Shown here piece after piece: positions 1 through 7,977 of a stretch of DNA of 50,964 nt; the first letter of the stretch is position 1, and each line of letters begins with the position of its first letter. This stretch comes from a bacterium TMED88. Its GTDB lineage: Bacteria > Myxococcota_A > UBA9160 > UBA4427. The notes under the pieces were generated by a model, which was not told the origin of the DNA, made no database searches, and saw only the letters and a program-made list of their open reading frames with translations. The translations under genes and the position numbers were made by a program. Location of the stretch: positions 1 through 50,964 of the forward strand of contig NHEP01000076.1 in assembly GCA_002171515.1 (NCBI GenBank). The letters run 5' to 3'.

Positions 1-1074
1 TCCAGCGTTCCAGTGCCCCATATGCCCCATGAGCCCCATGAGCCGCAAGTGCCCCGAGTGCCCCGTGTGCCCCATGTGTGCCAAGTGCCGCATGCGCCCC
101 AAGTGCCCCATGTGCCCCAAGTGCCCCACCAAGCAGGGCCCCTGTTAATGAAAGTGCTCTGCTCCGCGGTGGAAGCGAGCTCTACCCATGTCGAAACCAA
201 CACCCGCGCCCGAGCTCTCTACCGCGATGCAAAGGGCGAAATCTTAGGGGCCGCACTTGAAAGCTTTGGCGAAGAGCGGCGGGTTCGAGCTCGAGGCGGA
301 GTCATTCTCACCACCGGCGGCTTTGTCCTTAATGATGAAATGCTCACCCGCCACGCCCCGCTGGCCCATCGCTGCAGCCTTCGTGTGGCCGCCACCGGCG
401 ACGACGGCAGTGGCATTCGACTGGGCATTGCAGCGGGGGGCGACACTCTCCATATGGACGCCCTCTCGGTGTCACTCCCCATTACTCAGCCCTGGGGCCT
501 GAAGCGTGGGATCTTGGTCAATCGCCATGGCCAGCGCTTCATCAACGAAGACACCTATTACGGACGCCTCGGGGAATCGGCCCTCCTTCAACACGGCGGC
601 CAGGCTTGGCTGATCGTCGACCATGAGATTTTCGAGCAACCAGAATACATGGAACAGATCGCTGCGGCCGGTGAGACGATCGCGGAGATTGAACAAGAAT
701 TAAGCCTACCCGAGGGCAGCCTTCAATCCACCGTCACAGTCTACAATCGTCACGCCCAAGAAGGAGAAGACCCGATTTTCAAGAAGTCCTCCGACTACAT
801 CAAGCCCATCGCTCGACCGCCTTTTGGCGCCATCGACTGCACAACAGAGGAGGCACTCTACGCGGTCTTTACTCTGGGCGGACTCCGCACCGACCCGACT
901 GGACACGTTCTTGATCCGGAGGGACAACCCATCCCCGGGCTTTACGCTGCCGGGCGCTCAACATCGGGGCTTTCGGTGGGCGGGTACAGCAGCGGCTTGT
1001 CCCTGGGCGACGGTACATTTTTCGGTCGCCGTGCAGGACGCGCCGCTGCCGCACGCAGCACCTCAAAGAGCTGA
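1..1074 (+). CDS. FAD-dependent dehydrogenase, C-terminal part (steroid-dehydrogenase / fumarate-reductase type), partial at left edge
   Basis: The frame is open to base 1, so the gene is either cut by the window or begins in the repeat (GTG at 13). From about base 145 the protein matches the second half of FAD_binding_2 family enzymes: LLMKVL and NTRAR in the FAD-domain linker, the VILTTGGFVLNDEML strand, a substrate domain, and a C-terminal flavin-contacting stretch GLYAAGRST...GGYSSGLSLGDGTFFGRRAG. These enzymes use FAD to oxidise or reduce ring or chain C-C bonds, as 3-ketosteroid dehydrogenases do. The N-terminal GxGxxG dinucleotide fold is not in the window. A Val-Pro-His/Gln repeat occupies the sequence just before the linker helix, where ordinary members have a short variable loop. 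The gene ends 1 nt before the convergent OmpA gene. The substrate cannot be told from sequence. Confidence 0.8.
   Translation, partial: SSVPVPHMPHEPHEPQVPRVPRVPHVCQVPHAPQVPHVPQVPHQAGPLLMKVLCSAVEASSTHVETNTRARALYRDAKGEILGAALESFGEERRVRARGGVILTTGGFVLNDEMLTRHAPLAHRCSLRVAATGDDGSGIRLGIAAGGDTLHMDALSVSLPITQPWGLKRGILVNRHGQRFINEDTYYGRLGESALLQHGGQAWLIVDHEIFEQPEYMEQIAAAGETIAEIEQELSLPEGSLQSTVTVYNRHAQEGEDPIFKKSSDYIKPIARPPFGAIDCTTEEALYAVFTLGGLRTDPTGHVLDPEGQPIPGLYAAGRSTSGLSVGGYSSGLSLGDGTFFGRRAGRAAAARSTSKS
13..129. repeat. 9-bp tandem repeat, 13 in-frame copies
   Basis: Thirteen consecutive 9-bp units of the form GTGCCCCAT or GTGCCCCAA run without a gap, with single-base variants such as GAGCCCCAT and GTGCCCCGA. 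Each unit is three codons, so the array encodes a Val-Pro-His / Val-Pro-Gln peptide repeat in the reading frame of the flavoprotein that follows. A unit length divisible by three means copy-number change would not break the frame. The copies differ from one another, so the array is not a fresh expansion. Confidence 0.9.
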
Positions 1075-1075
1075 C

Positions 1076-1735
1076 TTACTCTGTCGCCGGACGCAGAACA
1101 ATCTCTGTCCGCCGATTTTCCGCCCTTCCCTCTGCTGTATCGTTCGAGGCAATCGGATCAAAAGGACCTCGTGACACGGCCCGCATGGTGGCCGGATCGA
1201 CACCGTTGTCCGCCAGCAATCGAACGACTTCCGCCGCACGAGCCCCGGCAAGCTCCCAGTTGGTGGGATAGAGCTTGCGCAGCTCCGGCCCGACGGGAAC
1301 GTTATCCGTGTTCCCCTCCACTGAAATGATCGCCCCCTCATCCTTGATCTGGGCAGCGACCCGAGCGATGAGATCTTGCCCCTTCTCGCCCAAATTCGTC
1401 CCGCCCGAACCAAAAAGAAGCTCCTGGGAAACGTTGAGACGGATTCCGTCTCGGATTTGCATGACTTCGACTTGGCCCGCAGCGACTTCCGTCTGAAGCT
1501 CACCCACTAGCTCGGAATAGGTGTCTGCCATCGCGGCGTTCTCTGCGACGGCCACGGCCAGTCCGAGGCTGAGATCGTCTTTCTCGGACTGAAGCGTCGT
1601 TACCTGGTCGGCAAGCTGGTCTCGGTCCTTCTCAAGCTTGGTGTATTTCCCCTTGGAAACACATCCGGCCGCACCCACTGCCACCGAAATACAGAAAACC
1701 ACAAGCCAGACAGCTCGTTGTTGGACTTGCCTCAT
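1076..1735 (-). CDS. OmpA-family lipoprotein, peptidoglycan-associated
   Basis: The 219-residue protein starts at an ATG preceded by GGGAGG six bases upstream. A hydrophobic leader ends at Cys25 in the context VGAAGC, a plausible though imperfect lipobox, which suggests an outer-membrane-anchored lipoprotein. Residues about 30-75 are charged and heptad-like (KLEKDRDQLADQVTTLQSEKDDL), a predicted coiled coil. The C-terminal half is an OmpA/MotB domain: LFGSGGTNLGEKG, then VEGNTDNVPVG, then NWELAGARAAEVVRLL, then SRGPFDP and NRRTEIVL. These are the segments that bind diaminopimelate in peptidoglycan. It probably tethers the outer membrane to the wall. The gene is downstream of and co-oriented with the symporter fusion, with a 167-nt gap holding no clear gene, so it may have its own promoter. 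Confidence 0.88.
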   Translation of the reverse strand: MRQVQQRAVWLVVFCISVAVGAAGCVSKGKYTKLEKDRDQLADQVTTLQSEKDDLSLGLAVAVAENAAMADTYSELVGELQTEVAAGQVEVMQIRDGIRLNVSQELLFGSGGTNLGEKGQDLIARVAAQIKDEGAIISVEGNTDNVPVGPELRKLYPTNWELAGARAAEVVRLLADNGVDPATMRAVSRGPFDPIASNDTAEGRAENRRTEIVLRPATE

Positions 1736-1902
1736 GATGCACCTCCCTATTCATCCGAAAAGAATCCGCCAGAACACGTGCTCCGACGCGCCTGCAGCTC
1801 ACACATTTTCACAACCGAAAGCCTACGAGAGATTTCACCACTTGACGAACCGAGCAACCGAGAGGAAATGCGGCCTTTTCCCGACATCAAGGCGAGTTGG
1901 CC

Positions 1903-4110
1903 TCAGCGAGCGCGGACCGTAGGGCCCGGGGAGAACCCTAAAACGTCATGCCAGACAGACCACCTCCGGGTGTCGGAGTAAACGGCTTTCCCGAGGACCC
2001 AGTGGTCGAATAAGGTCTCGATCGAGCCATCACGCTTCTTTAATTCGATCCAGGCCGAGAGCACCTCAACCATGTGTTCATCGCCTCGCCGGACGGCGTA
2101 GGCCAGAGGCACTTTCAAAATATCCGGTCGAGGAACAGCAACCGTAAACTCTGGGTAGACCAGGCTATAGGCCGAACCCGATTCAGCGGTATAAAGAAGC
2201 GCTGCAAACTTGCCAGGCTCAGCCCGAAAAAAATCACGGACGTTCGGCAAAACCGTTATCTCCGCTTCGGGCAGGTACCGCTTGAGCTTGTCCACGTAGT
2301 ACGGAAGATCAGGTACAGCAATCTGCGGAGACTTGAGTTCAGTCACATCGTCTCGACTGCCGAACTCTTGACGCAAGTGGTCTTTCACGACAAAGGCGAT
2401 GGTTTCATCAACATAGGGCCGCGAAAATGACATCTTGGCCAACATCGATGTCGTCAACGGAATTCCCGACATGATCACATCGACTCGGCCCGCTTCGAGC
2501 GCGGGGGCATATTCATCTCTCGAGAGGCGGTAGAGTTCAATTTCAACCCCTAATTCGCTGGCCAACATACGGGCCATCTCGATATCAAATCCCACCAACT
2601 CGCCCTCGGCATTGCGAAATGCCCACGGAAGCCGGCCCTTCGAGAATCCCACTCGAATAATCCCTCGATTGAGAATTCGGGCAACGGCATCTTGAGATAA
2701 ATCTTCCGGCGCCATCTCATCCGGCAAGCTGTCAAACACGTCGGCTTCCGGATACTCGAAGCGAGCCCTCATCGAGACCAGTTGCTCGTAACCCTCGTAC
2801 TGGTGCTCGCCGACATCGAATAAGAAGTTCACCCCAAGCATCAGACCGACTGTCAACACGCACGTCACCAACAAATATCGAAGGATTTGAAACGGAGCCC
2901 AGACCAGCGCTCCGCTCATCGCCGACGTCGTGATCAAGGCTACCGCCACCAAGTGCATCGCGGCCAACATCGCACCAAAGCGGCCTCCCACAACGTTGTC
3001 CGCCACCAAGAACATTTGAAAGGTGTCCGATGGGATCTGAAAAAGATCCAAGAGGAAAGGAATGGCGGATACGGTTGCCCCAAAATAACTTGCCAAACCC
3101 GCGATTCCGAGTGTCGGATATTGGGAGTAAGGCAGTGAATAACCTGAAACCCACCCTGCAAAAATGATGAAGTTGATGGACAGGAGCTTGCCCACGCTGG
3201 GAAAGGTAAAGGCAACAGGAATCACCACATCGACAAAATGCTCGTCTCGTTCCGGGTCATCGCTCTTCTCTTGCATTAGAACCTTCGAGCGCTCGACCAA
3301 GACCGAGAGCACGACGAAGACCGAACCCGTCGCAAAGGCTGTAATGAGGGCGCCTCTCATGGTTCGCATGACGTCTAACCAACGGTAAGGCGTCAAGCAG
3401 GCAATGAGAGCAGGGAGAGTCCATGTCGCCATGAGAAGAGCGCACACCACATACGCAGCCATATACACCTGCAGGCTTCGCGCCTGATCGAGCGATAAGG
3501 TCGCCGCCGCCCGAGCGGCAATTCCGAAAATACCGATCGGCGCAAGACGCACGACGAAAGTCGTAATCGACGAAAGTGCATTCTTAAACGTCTGCAATCC
3601 CGCCATCAACCCGGCTTTCTCCGCCTGGCCGATCAGCGCCACTCCGACGGCGCCGCTAAAAACGACGACCGCGGGAACAACGGTGTTCGCGAGAGAGCTA
3701 AAAGGATTCGCGGGAATAAATAGAGAGAGGAAGTCAAATCCGCTGCTCGAAGCCACCAGATTGGAGCTAAAAAAAGATGCACTCTCCCAATTCGGATAGG
3801 CAAGCGAAGAGATGAAGATTGTGCCGAAGGCGAGCGACCACAGAATCAACAACGCGCCCCCCGCCCTCCAGGCCAACCGGGCAGCGCCTTCGGGTCGCAA
3901 CGCACCCAGACCCACCATCAGAGAAACCGCCAAGTACGGCAAAACGGTCATCTGCAGCAGAAGGACGAATGCATCCCCCAGCACGCCAAGGGGCTCCACC
4001 CATGCACCAAAGAAAAGCCCGACAATGAGGCCTAAAATGAGACCGATCAGGATCTGGCTTGAGAGACTCAAAGCCGCCTTCTCCAGTGTGGCTTCACAGG
4101 TTCGCTTCAA
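1903..4110 (-). CDS. Divergent dicarboxylate-symporter (SDF) membrane domain fused to a family-3 solute-binding domain
   Basis: The 735-residue protein probably starts at TTG 4110, with GAGG five bases upstream. Residues about 15-400 follow the SDF (GltP/DctA) fold: LIGLILGLIVGLFFG, the MTVLPYLAVSL segment, and RLAPIGIFGIAARAA. Residues about 405-432 add one more hydrophobic segment. Residues about 483-710 form a type 3 periplasmic binding domain (IIRVGFSKGRLPWAFRN, GFDIEMARMLASELG, DVIMSGIPLTTSMLAKMSFS), as in amino-acid receptors. The extra membrane span would place that domain outside the membrane. The sequence motifs that bind substrate and cation in true SDF transporters look lost: the serine-rich HP1 loop reads AFATGSVFVVLSV, the NMDGT stretch reads FTFPSVGK, and the NVxGD helix reads MLAAMHL. 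It could be a transporter with its own receptor, or a sensor. The DUF1214 gene is divergent from it, about 93 bp away. Confidence 0.82.
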   Translation of the reverse strand: MKRTCEATLEKAALSLSSQILIGLILGLIVGLFFGAWVEPLGVLGDAFVLLLQMTVLPYLAVSLMVGLGALRPEGAARLAWRAGGALLILWSLAFGTIFISSLAYPNWESASFFSSNLVASSSGFDFLSLFIPANPFSSLANTVVPAVVVFSGAVGVALIGQAEKAGLMAGLQTFKNALSSITTFVVRLAPIGIFGIAARAAATLSLDQARSLQVYMAAYVVCALLMATWTLPALIACLTPYRWLDVMRTMRGALITAFATGSVFVVLSVLVERSKVLMQEKSDDPERDEHFVDVVIPVAFTFPSVGKLLSINFIIFAGWVSGYSLPYSQYPTLGIAGLASYFGATVSAIPFLLDLFQIPSDTFQMFLVADNVVGGRFGAMLAAMHLVAVALITTSAMSGALVWAPFQILRYLLVTCVLTVGLMLGVNFLFDVGEHQYEGYEQLVSMRARFEYPEADVFDSLPDEMAPEDLSQDAVARILNRGIIRVGFSKGRLPWAFRNAEGELVGFDIEMARMLASELGVEIELYRLSRDEYAPALEAGRVDVIMSGIPLTTSMLAKMSFSRPYVDETIAFVVKDHLRQEFGSRDDVTELKSPQIAVPDLPYYVDKLKRYLPEAEITVLPNVRDFFRAEPGKFAALLYTAESGSAYSLVYPEFTVAVPRPDILKVPLAYAVRRGDEHMVEVLSAWIELKKRDGSIETLFDHWVLGKAVYSDTRRWSVWHDVLGFSPGPTVRAR

Positions 4111-4203
4111 TCCGACCTCACGATAGACACCCTATTCCGCATCCGCCATGGCGGCCTCGGTCTAGTGTATGGTTTGCCCTCTACGGAAGGAGTCGGGATC
4201 CTC

Positions 4204-5322
4204 ATGAGCACAGAATCTTCTCAGAGCCGTATCGCTTTTCACGAACTCCTCGGACTATTAGAGGAAGTAGACCAGCGTTTTTTGAGCCCCGAATGGGGCA
4301 TCAACGGCGCCGCCGATGTGGCGACGGGCATGAGAGCGGTTCTGCATCTGCTGCAGGGAGGTCTCTTCACTCACTTCGAGGAAGATTCGACTCACCCACA
4401 CTTTCGACGGATCGTCTCGCCGACCCGAAAGTTCACAGGGGACAATGCCGACGCGATCTACTACGACACGCCGATCGACCCCGACCTCGCCTACCGCGTG
4501 CGGGGCGGCATGGCCGGCGCTGTCTACATGTCGTTAACCGTCGAGGCGGGCACTGCCGAGGGCGCCATGGGAACCCATACCGCCGGCGTTCTCAACGACG
4601 AGAACGTCGACCTTACAGAGGATGGATCATTTGAAATCACGCTCGGCGGTCCGACGAAATCCCGAAACTGGTTGGCGCTTCCCAAGGATGCCACCCGCAT
4701 TACAACTCGACATTATTTCGAAAACACGACGTCCGCCGCAGCCGACCAAAGCATTCAGGTTCCCCTTTCAATCGAACCCATTGAGGCAATGCCTCCGCCC
4801 CCGTGCCCTGACGATGCTTCAGTGGCCGCTGGGATTCGAAGAATCATGAATTTTGTTCGCAGCCGAACGCTGGAAATGCCGCCACCGGGGCAAGGCGAGC
4901 AGCCTCCCTTCGTGTCCGCTACCCCGAATGAATTCCCTCAGCCGATCAAACCGGGTGATTTTGGCCTGGCTGCAGCGGATGCCGCGTACTCGATGGCTCC
5001 GTACGTCATCGGGCCCGACCAGGCCCTCGTGCTGACGGGCCGCTGGCCCGAATGCCGGTGTGCCAATGTGTCTCTCTGGAACCGTCACATGCAGACCTAC
5101 GACTTCAGCAATCGTTCCGTCTCCCTGAACCGTCGCCAGACTCAGCTGGAGGATGACGGGCAATTTCGAATTATCCTCGCCCATCAAGATCCCGGCGTTC
5201 CCAATTGGCTGGATACCGAGCGGCGCCCATTCGGACTGGTCTTCTGGAGATTTATGCTTCCCGAAGGTTCCGTCGAGCCGATTTCCAGTCAGGTCATCCC
5301 CTTCGAGGAATGCCGGGGGTGA
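4204..5322 (+). CDS. DUF1214-domain protein
   Basis: I chose ATG 4204 (372 residues) because AAGGAG lies eleven bases upstream; an in-frame ATG at 4165 has no such site. The C-terminal third matches DUF1214: SMAPYVIGPDQALVLTGRWP, then CANVSLWNRHMQTYDFSNR, then FRIILAHQDPGVPNWLDT, ending in a WRFMLPEG strand. DUF1214 proteins are beta-rich; their biochemical role is not settled. The N-terminal part has a helical start followed by a strand-rich region with RVRGGMAGAVYMSLTVE. No signal peptide or membrane span is visible, so it is probably cytoplasmic. The stop codon overlaps the likely GTG start of tupA (GTGA), so the two are translationally coupled. That pairing with an oxyanion transporter is unusual and gives no clear functional hint. 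Confidence 0.78.
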   Translation: MSTESSQSRIAFHELLGLLEEVDQRFLSPEWGINGAADVATGMRAVLHLLQGGLFTHFEEDSTHPHFRRIVSPTRKFTGDNADAIYYDTPIDPDLAYRVRGGMAGAVYMSLTVEAGTAEGAMGTHTAGVLNDENVDLTEDGSFEITLGGPTKSRNWLALPKDATRITTRHYFENTTSAAADQSIQVPLSIEPIEAMPPPPCPDDASVAAGIRRIMNFVRSRTLEMPPPGQGEQPPFVSATPNEFPQPIKPGDFGLAAADAAYSMAPYVIGPDQALVLTGRWPECRCANVSLWNRHMQTYDFSNRSVSLNRRQTQLEDDGQFRIILAHQDPGVPNWLDTERRPFGLVFWRFMLPEGSVEPISSQVIPFEECRG

Positions 5323-6161
5323 GACGCATCCAGAAATACTGGCTCAGTCTCGGCATGCTCCTCGCCTACGGGGCAGGTTGTTTGGCGATCCCAGGTGCCC
5401 GCGCCGAGACGCTACTCCTCGCGACCACGACGAGTGTTCAAGACTCGGGACTCCTCGACGCGCTGTTACCCCCCTTCACGGAAAACACTGGGATTCGTGT
5501 CCAAACTGTGGCGGTCGGAACGGGAGCCGCACTGCGCATGGGCGCCGAGGGAAATGCGGACGCGCTGCTCACTCATGCCCCTCAAGCTGAAAAAAATCTC
5601 ATCGCTTCGGGCGCAGCGGATCAGCGCGTCGAAATCATGGAGAACTACTTCGTTTTGGCATCGCCTCCTCAGGACCCGGCACAGCTCCACGCGCTGACCG
5701 ATGTCGAGGAAATGCTGCGGCGGATCGTCTCCGAAGAATCCGCATTCGTGAGCCGAGCGGATGATTCAGGAACTCACAAAAAAGAGATTGCTCTATTTGC
5801 GGCAGCGGGGATCGACCCGGCCATCACTTGGCCCCGCCTAACAAGAACGGGTTCAGGAATGGGGCTCTCCTTACAGATCGCAGGCCAAAAACAGGCCTAT
5901 ATCCTTTCCGATCTTGGAACTTTCTTGGCCTTTCAAGCGCGAACTGGACTGGTTCCTCTCACTGGGCCTGAAGCGTCTCTGCGCAATGTCTATTCGGTTC
6001 TCCGCGTGAACCCTGAGCGCTTTCCGAGGGCACATGCCGCCCAAGCCACTGCTCTCATCGCGTATCTTCAAGAGCCGGAAACGCGCAAAAAAATAGCCGA
6101 CTTCGGAGTCGATCAATTCGGCCGCCCTCTCTTCAGGCCGCTTGAGATGCCCTCGGATTGA
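5319..6161 (+). CDS. tupA: Tungstate-type ABC transporter, periplasmic binding protein
   Basis: GTG 5319 is preferred as start: it overlaps the upstream stop as GTGA and has GAGGA nine bases upstream. The alternative ATG 5310 sits directly on that site. The 280-residue product has a signal peptide of about 29 residues ending GARA before ETLLLATTTSVQDSG. The mature start LATTTSVQDSGLLD and the following VQTVAVGTGAALRMG and DALLTHAPQAEK are the oxyanion-pocket signatures of the TupA/WtpA-like family, as are SRADDSGTHKKE and TGSGMGLSLQIA. It should bind tungstate (or possibly molybdate) in the periplasm and deliver it to TupB. The gene is followed directly by tupB with no intergenic base. Tungstate is the usual TupA ligand; the exact specificity here is inferred. 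Confidence 0.88.
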   Translation: MRRIQKYWLSLGMLLAYGAGCLAIPGARAETLLLATTTSVQDSGLLDALLPPFTENTGIRVQTVAVGTGAALRMGAEGNADALLTHAPQAEKNLIASGAADQRVEIMENYFVLASPPQDPAQLHALTDVEEMLRRIVSEESAFVSRADDSGTHKKEIALFAAAGIDPAITWPRLTRTGSGMGLSLQIAGQKQAYILSDLGTFLAFQARTGLVPLTGPEASLRNVYSVLRVNPERFPRAHAAQATALIAYLQEPETRKKIADFGVDQFGRPLFRPLEMPSD

Positions 6162-6824
6162 ATGAACGTGGCGGAAATCAGTTCCTCCGAGCTAGTTGAA
6201 ATCACCCTCCGCACATTAGGTGTGTGCGCGAGCGCGCTCCTCATCGCACTCACGCTCGGGGTCCCGATTGGGATTGCCCTCGGTCGCAGACATTTCACTG
6301 GGCGCCGAGTCCTCCTCGGGCTCGTGAACTCGGGAATGGGGGCCCCGCCCGTCGTGGTCGGCCTGATCGTCGCTCAACTCTTTTTCAGAAATGGTCCCCT
6401 CGGTCACCTCGAGCTGTGGTACTCGGTTGAAGCCATGGTGGCCGCACAGGTGATCATTGCCCTCCCTCTCGTGGTCGCTCTCGTGGTCGCGGCCGTGGCC
6501 GCCCTCGACCCGGACTGGGAACTTCAAGTGGAAACCCTCGGAATCCCAACGCTCTGGCGTCGCTGGTTACTCCTCCGCGAAATCCGCCTCGGGCTTCTCG
6601 CCGCTGTCATCGCCGCACTCGGAGGCATTCTCTCTGAGGTCGGGGCCGTCATGCAGACGGGGGGCAACCTCGAGGGTGAAACCCGAGTGCTCACGACAGC
6701 CATTCTGATGCACACCCGAATGGGAATGTTTGAATCGGCCTACGGGCTGGCCGCAATGCTCGTGGGACTGATGTTGGTCTTGGCGGGCCTCCTGACCTGG
6801 GTCCAATACGGGGACAGGGCATGA
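6162..6824 (+). CDS. tupB: Tungstate-type ABC transporter, permease
   Basis: The 220-residue integral membrane protein has about five to six hydrophobic spans, starting LRTLGVCASALLIALTLGVPIG. The cytoplasmic ABC-coupling loop is clear: DWELQVETLGIPTLWRRW followed by EIRLGLLAAVIAALGGILSEVGAVMQTGGN. The EVGAVMQTGGN stretch is typical of TupB/ModB-like permeases. It would form the homodimeric channel through which TupA-delivered oxyanion enters the cytoplasm. ATG 6162 follows the tupA stop directly with only a weak ribosome site, so reinitiation is likely. Its stop overlaps the tupC start by four bases (ATGA), which supports a strict operon. Confidence 0.88.
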   Translation: MNVAEISSSELVEITLRTLGVCASALLIALTLGVPIGIALGRRHFTGRRVLLGLVNSGMGAPPVVVGLIVAQLFFRNGPLGHLELWYSVEAMVAAQVIIALPLVVALVVAAVAALDPDWELQVETLGIPTLWRRWLLLREIRLGLLAAVIAALGGILSEVGAVMQTGGNLEGETRVLTTAILMHTRMGMFESAYGLAAMLVGLMLVLAGLLTWVQYGDRA

Positions 6825-7873
6825 AGCCCGCCCTCCGCGCCGCAAATCTTCGCCTTCAGCGCCGCGACCACAAAGGCGACTTCCAACTCGCTGTCCCTGA
6901 ACTTCTCCTGGAACCCGGTGAAAGGCTGGCAATTTTGGGGAGCAACGGTGCAGGCAAGAGCACCCTTCTCAGAATTTTAGCTGGGCTTGAAACACCCACT
7001 CAAGGGCACGTCGACCTGTCCACGGGCGGCTCGGTCACGATGGTATTTCAACGCCCAATCGCTTTCGCAGGCAGTGTCGCCCACAATGTTCGGGTGGCCT
7101 TACGGACCCGGGGCCTGCCCCACGAACAGGTCGAAAAGCGCGTTACGGAGTCTCTCGGACACTTCGGCATTGCGGCTCTCGCAGATCGCCGAGCCACTCG
7201 ACTTTCGGGCGGGGAGTTGCGTCGATTGGCCCTTGCCCGAGCCTTTGCCCTCGAGCCCTCGGTGCTTCTTCTCGACGAGCCATTCGACGATCTTGATTTC
7301 GAAGCCCAGGAAGCCCTTTCCGAAGACTTGATCCAGATTGTGGCCCGGACGGGCGTTGCCGTCGCCTTTGTGACCCATGATATCCGACGAGCCGCCTTGC
7401 TGTGTGACCAGATCGCGATTCTCGAAGCTGGGCGTCTAGTCCAGCTCGCGGCGCGCGATCGCGTCCTGAATCAGCCCGCCTCTCCCTCGATCGCCCGGCG
7501 AGTCGGGATGAGTAACCTTCTCGCCGCTCGAATGGCCCCTGGCGGTTGGGTAGAAGCCGGCCCCGGCCTCCGCCTCCCCTCTCGACACGATCATGTGGTC
7601 GGCACCCCGGTTTGGGTCGGCCTTCGCCCGGAGCACCTCAAACTTGAAACAGGCCCTCAGCAAGATAGCGGCATCGGCTCCGCCCGAATTTGCTCGATGA
7701 TCTCCGACGGTGTCCTGTGCACAGTCGAGCTCGAATGCGGCGGTCAGCGGCTGCGAACTCATCTCGTGGCCGGGCGGGGACTCGCCCGCGAAATCAAAAT
7801 GGGCGATATCTTGACACTTTCGGTGCGGCCCGAGGATGTTCATATTCTTCCCCGGGAGCGCGGCAAGGACTGA
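6821..7873 (+). CDS. tupC: Tungstate-type ABC transporter, ATP-binding protein with TOBE domain
   Basis: The 350-residue protein is a complete ABC ATPase: Walker A at residues 40-48 (GSNGAGKST), Q-loop Gln77, signature LSGGE at 128-132, Walker B LLLDEP at 149-154, and a switch histidine in FVTHDIRRA. After about residue 240 comes a TOBE-like beta domain (VWVGLRPEHLKLE through LSVRPEDVHIL), as in oxyanion and sugar importers, where it often regulates activity by binding ligand. It should energise TupB from the cytoplasmic face. The start overlaps the tupB stop by four bases. The next gene begins 104 nt downstream and belongs to a different function, so tupC is probably the last gene of this operon. 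Confidence 0.9.
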   Translation: MKPALRAANLRLQRRDHKGDFQLAVPELLLEPGERLAILGSNGAGKSTLLRILAGLETPTQGHVDLSTGGSVTMVFQRPIAFAGSVAHNVRVALRTRGLPHEQVEKRVTESLGHFGIAALADRRATRLSGGELRRLALARAFALEPSVLLLDEPFDDLDFEAQEALSEDLIQIVARTGVAVAFVTHDIRRAALLCDQIAILEAGRLVQLAARDRVLNQPASPSIARRVGMSNLLAARMAPGGWVEAGPGLRLPSRHDHVVGTPVWVGLRPEHLKLETGPQQDSGIGSARICSMISDGVLCTVELECGGQRLRTHLVAGRGLAREIKMGDILTLSVRPEDVHILPRERGKD

Positions 7874-7977
7874 CCCGCCTCGGCACCATTCGAGTCCGAG
7901 TCCGGCAATTACACTTATGGCGGAAACGGCCTGCACACAGGAGTTGTGATTTTTGGGTTTCGGCCGATAAGTCCTCT

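Noticed and set aside
5205..5309. Upstream extension of tupA inside the DUF1214 gene
   Set aside because: The extension is Arg-rich and would bury the signal peptide; the GTG at 5319 with GAGGA fits better.
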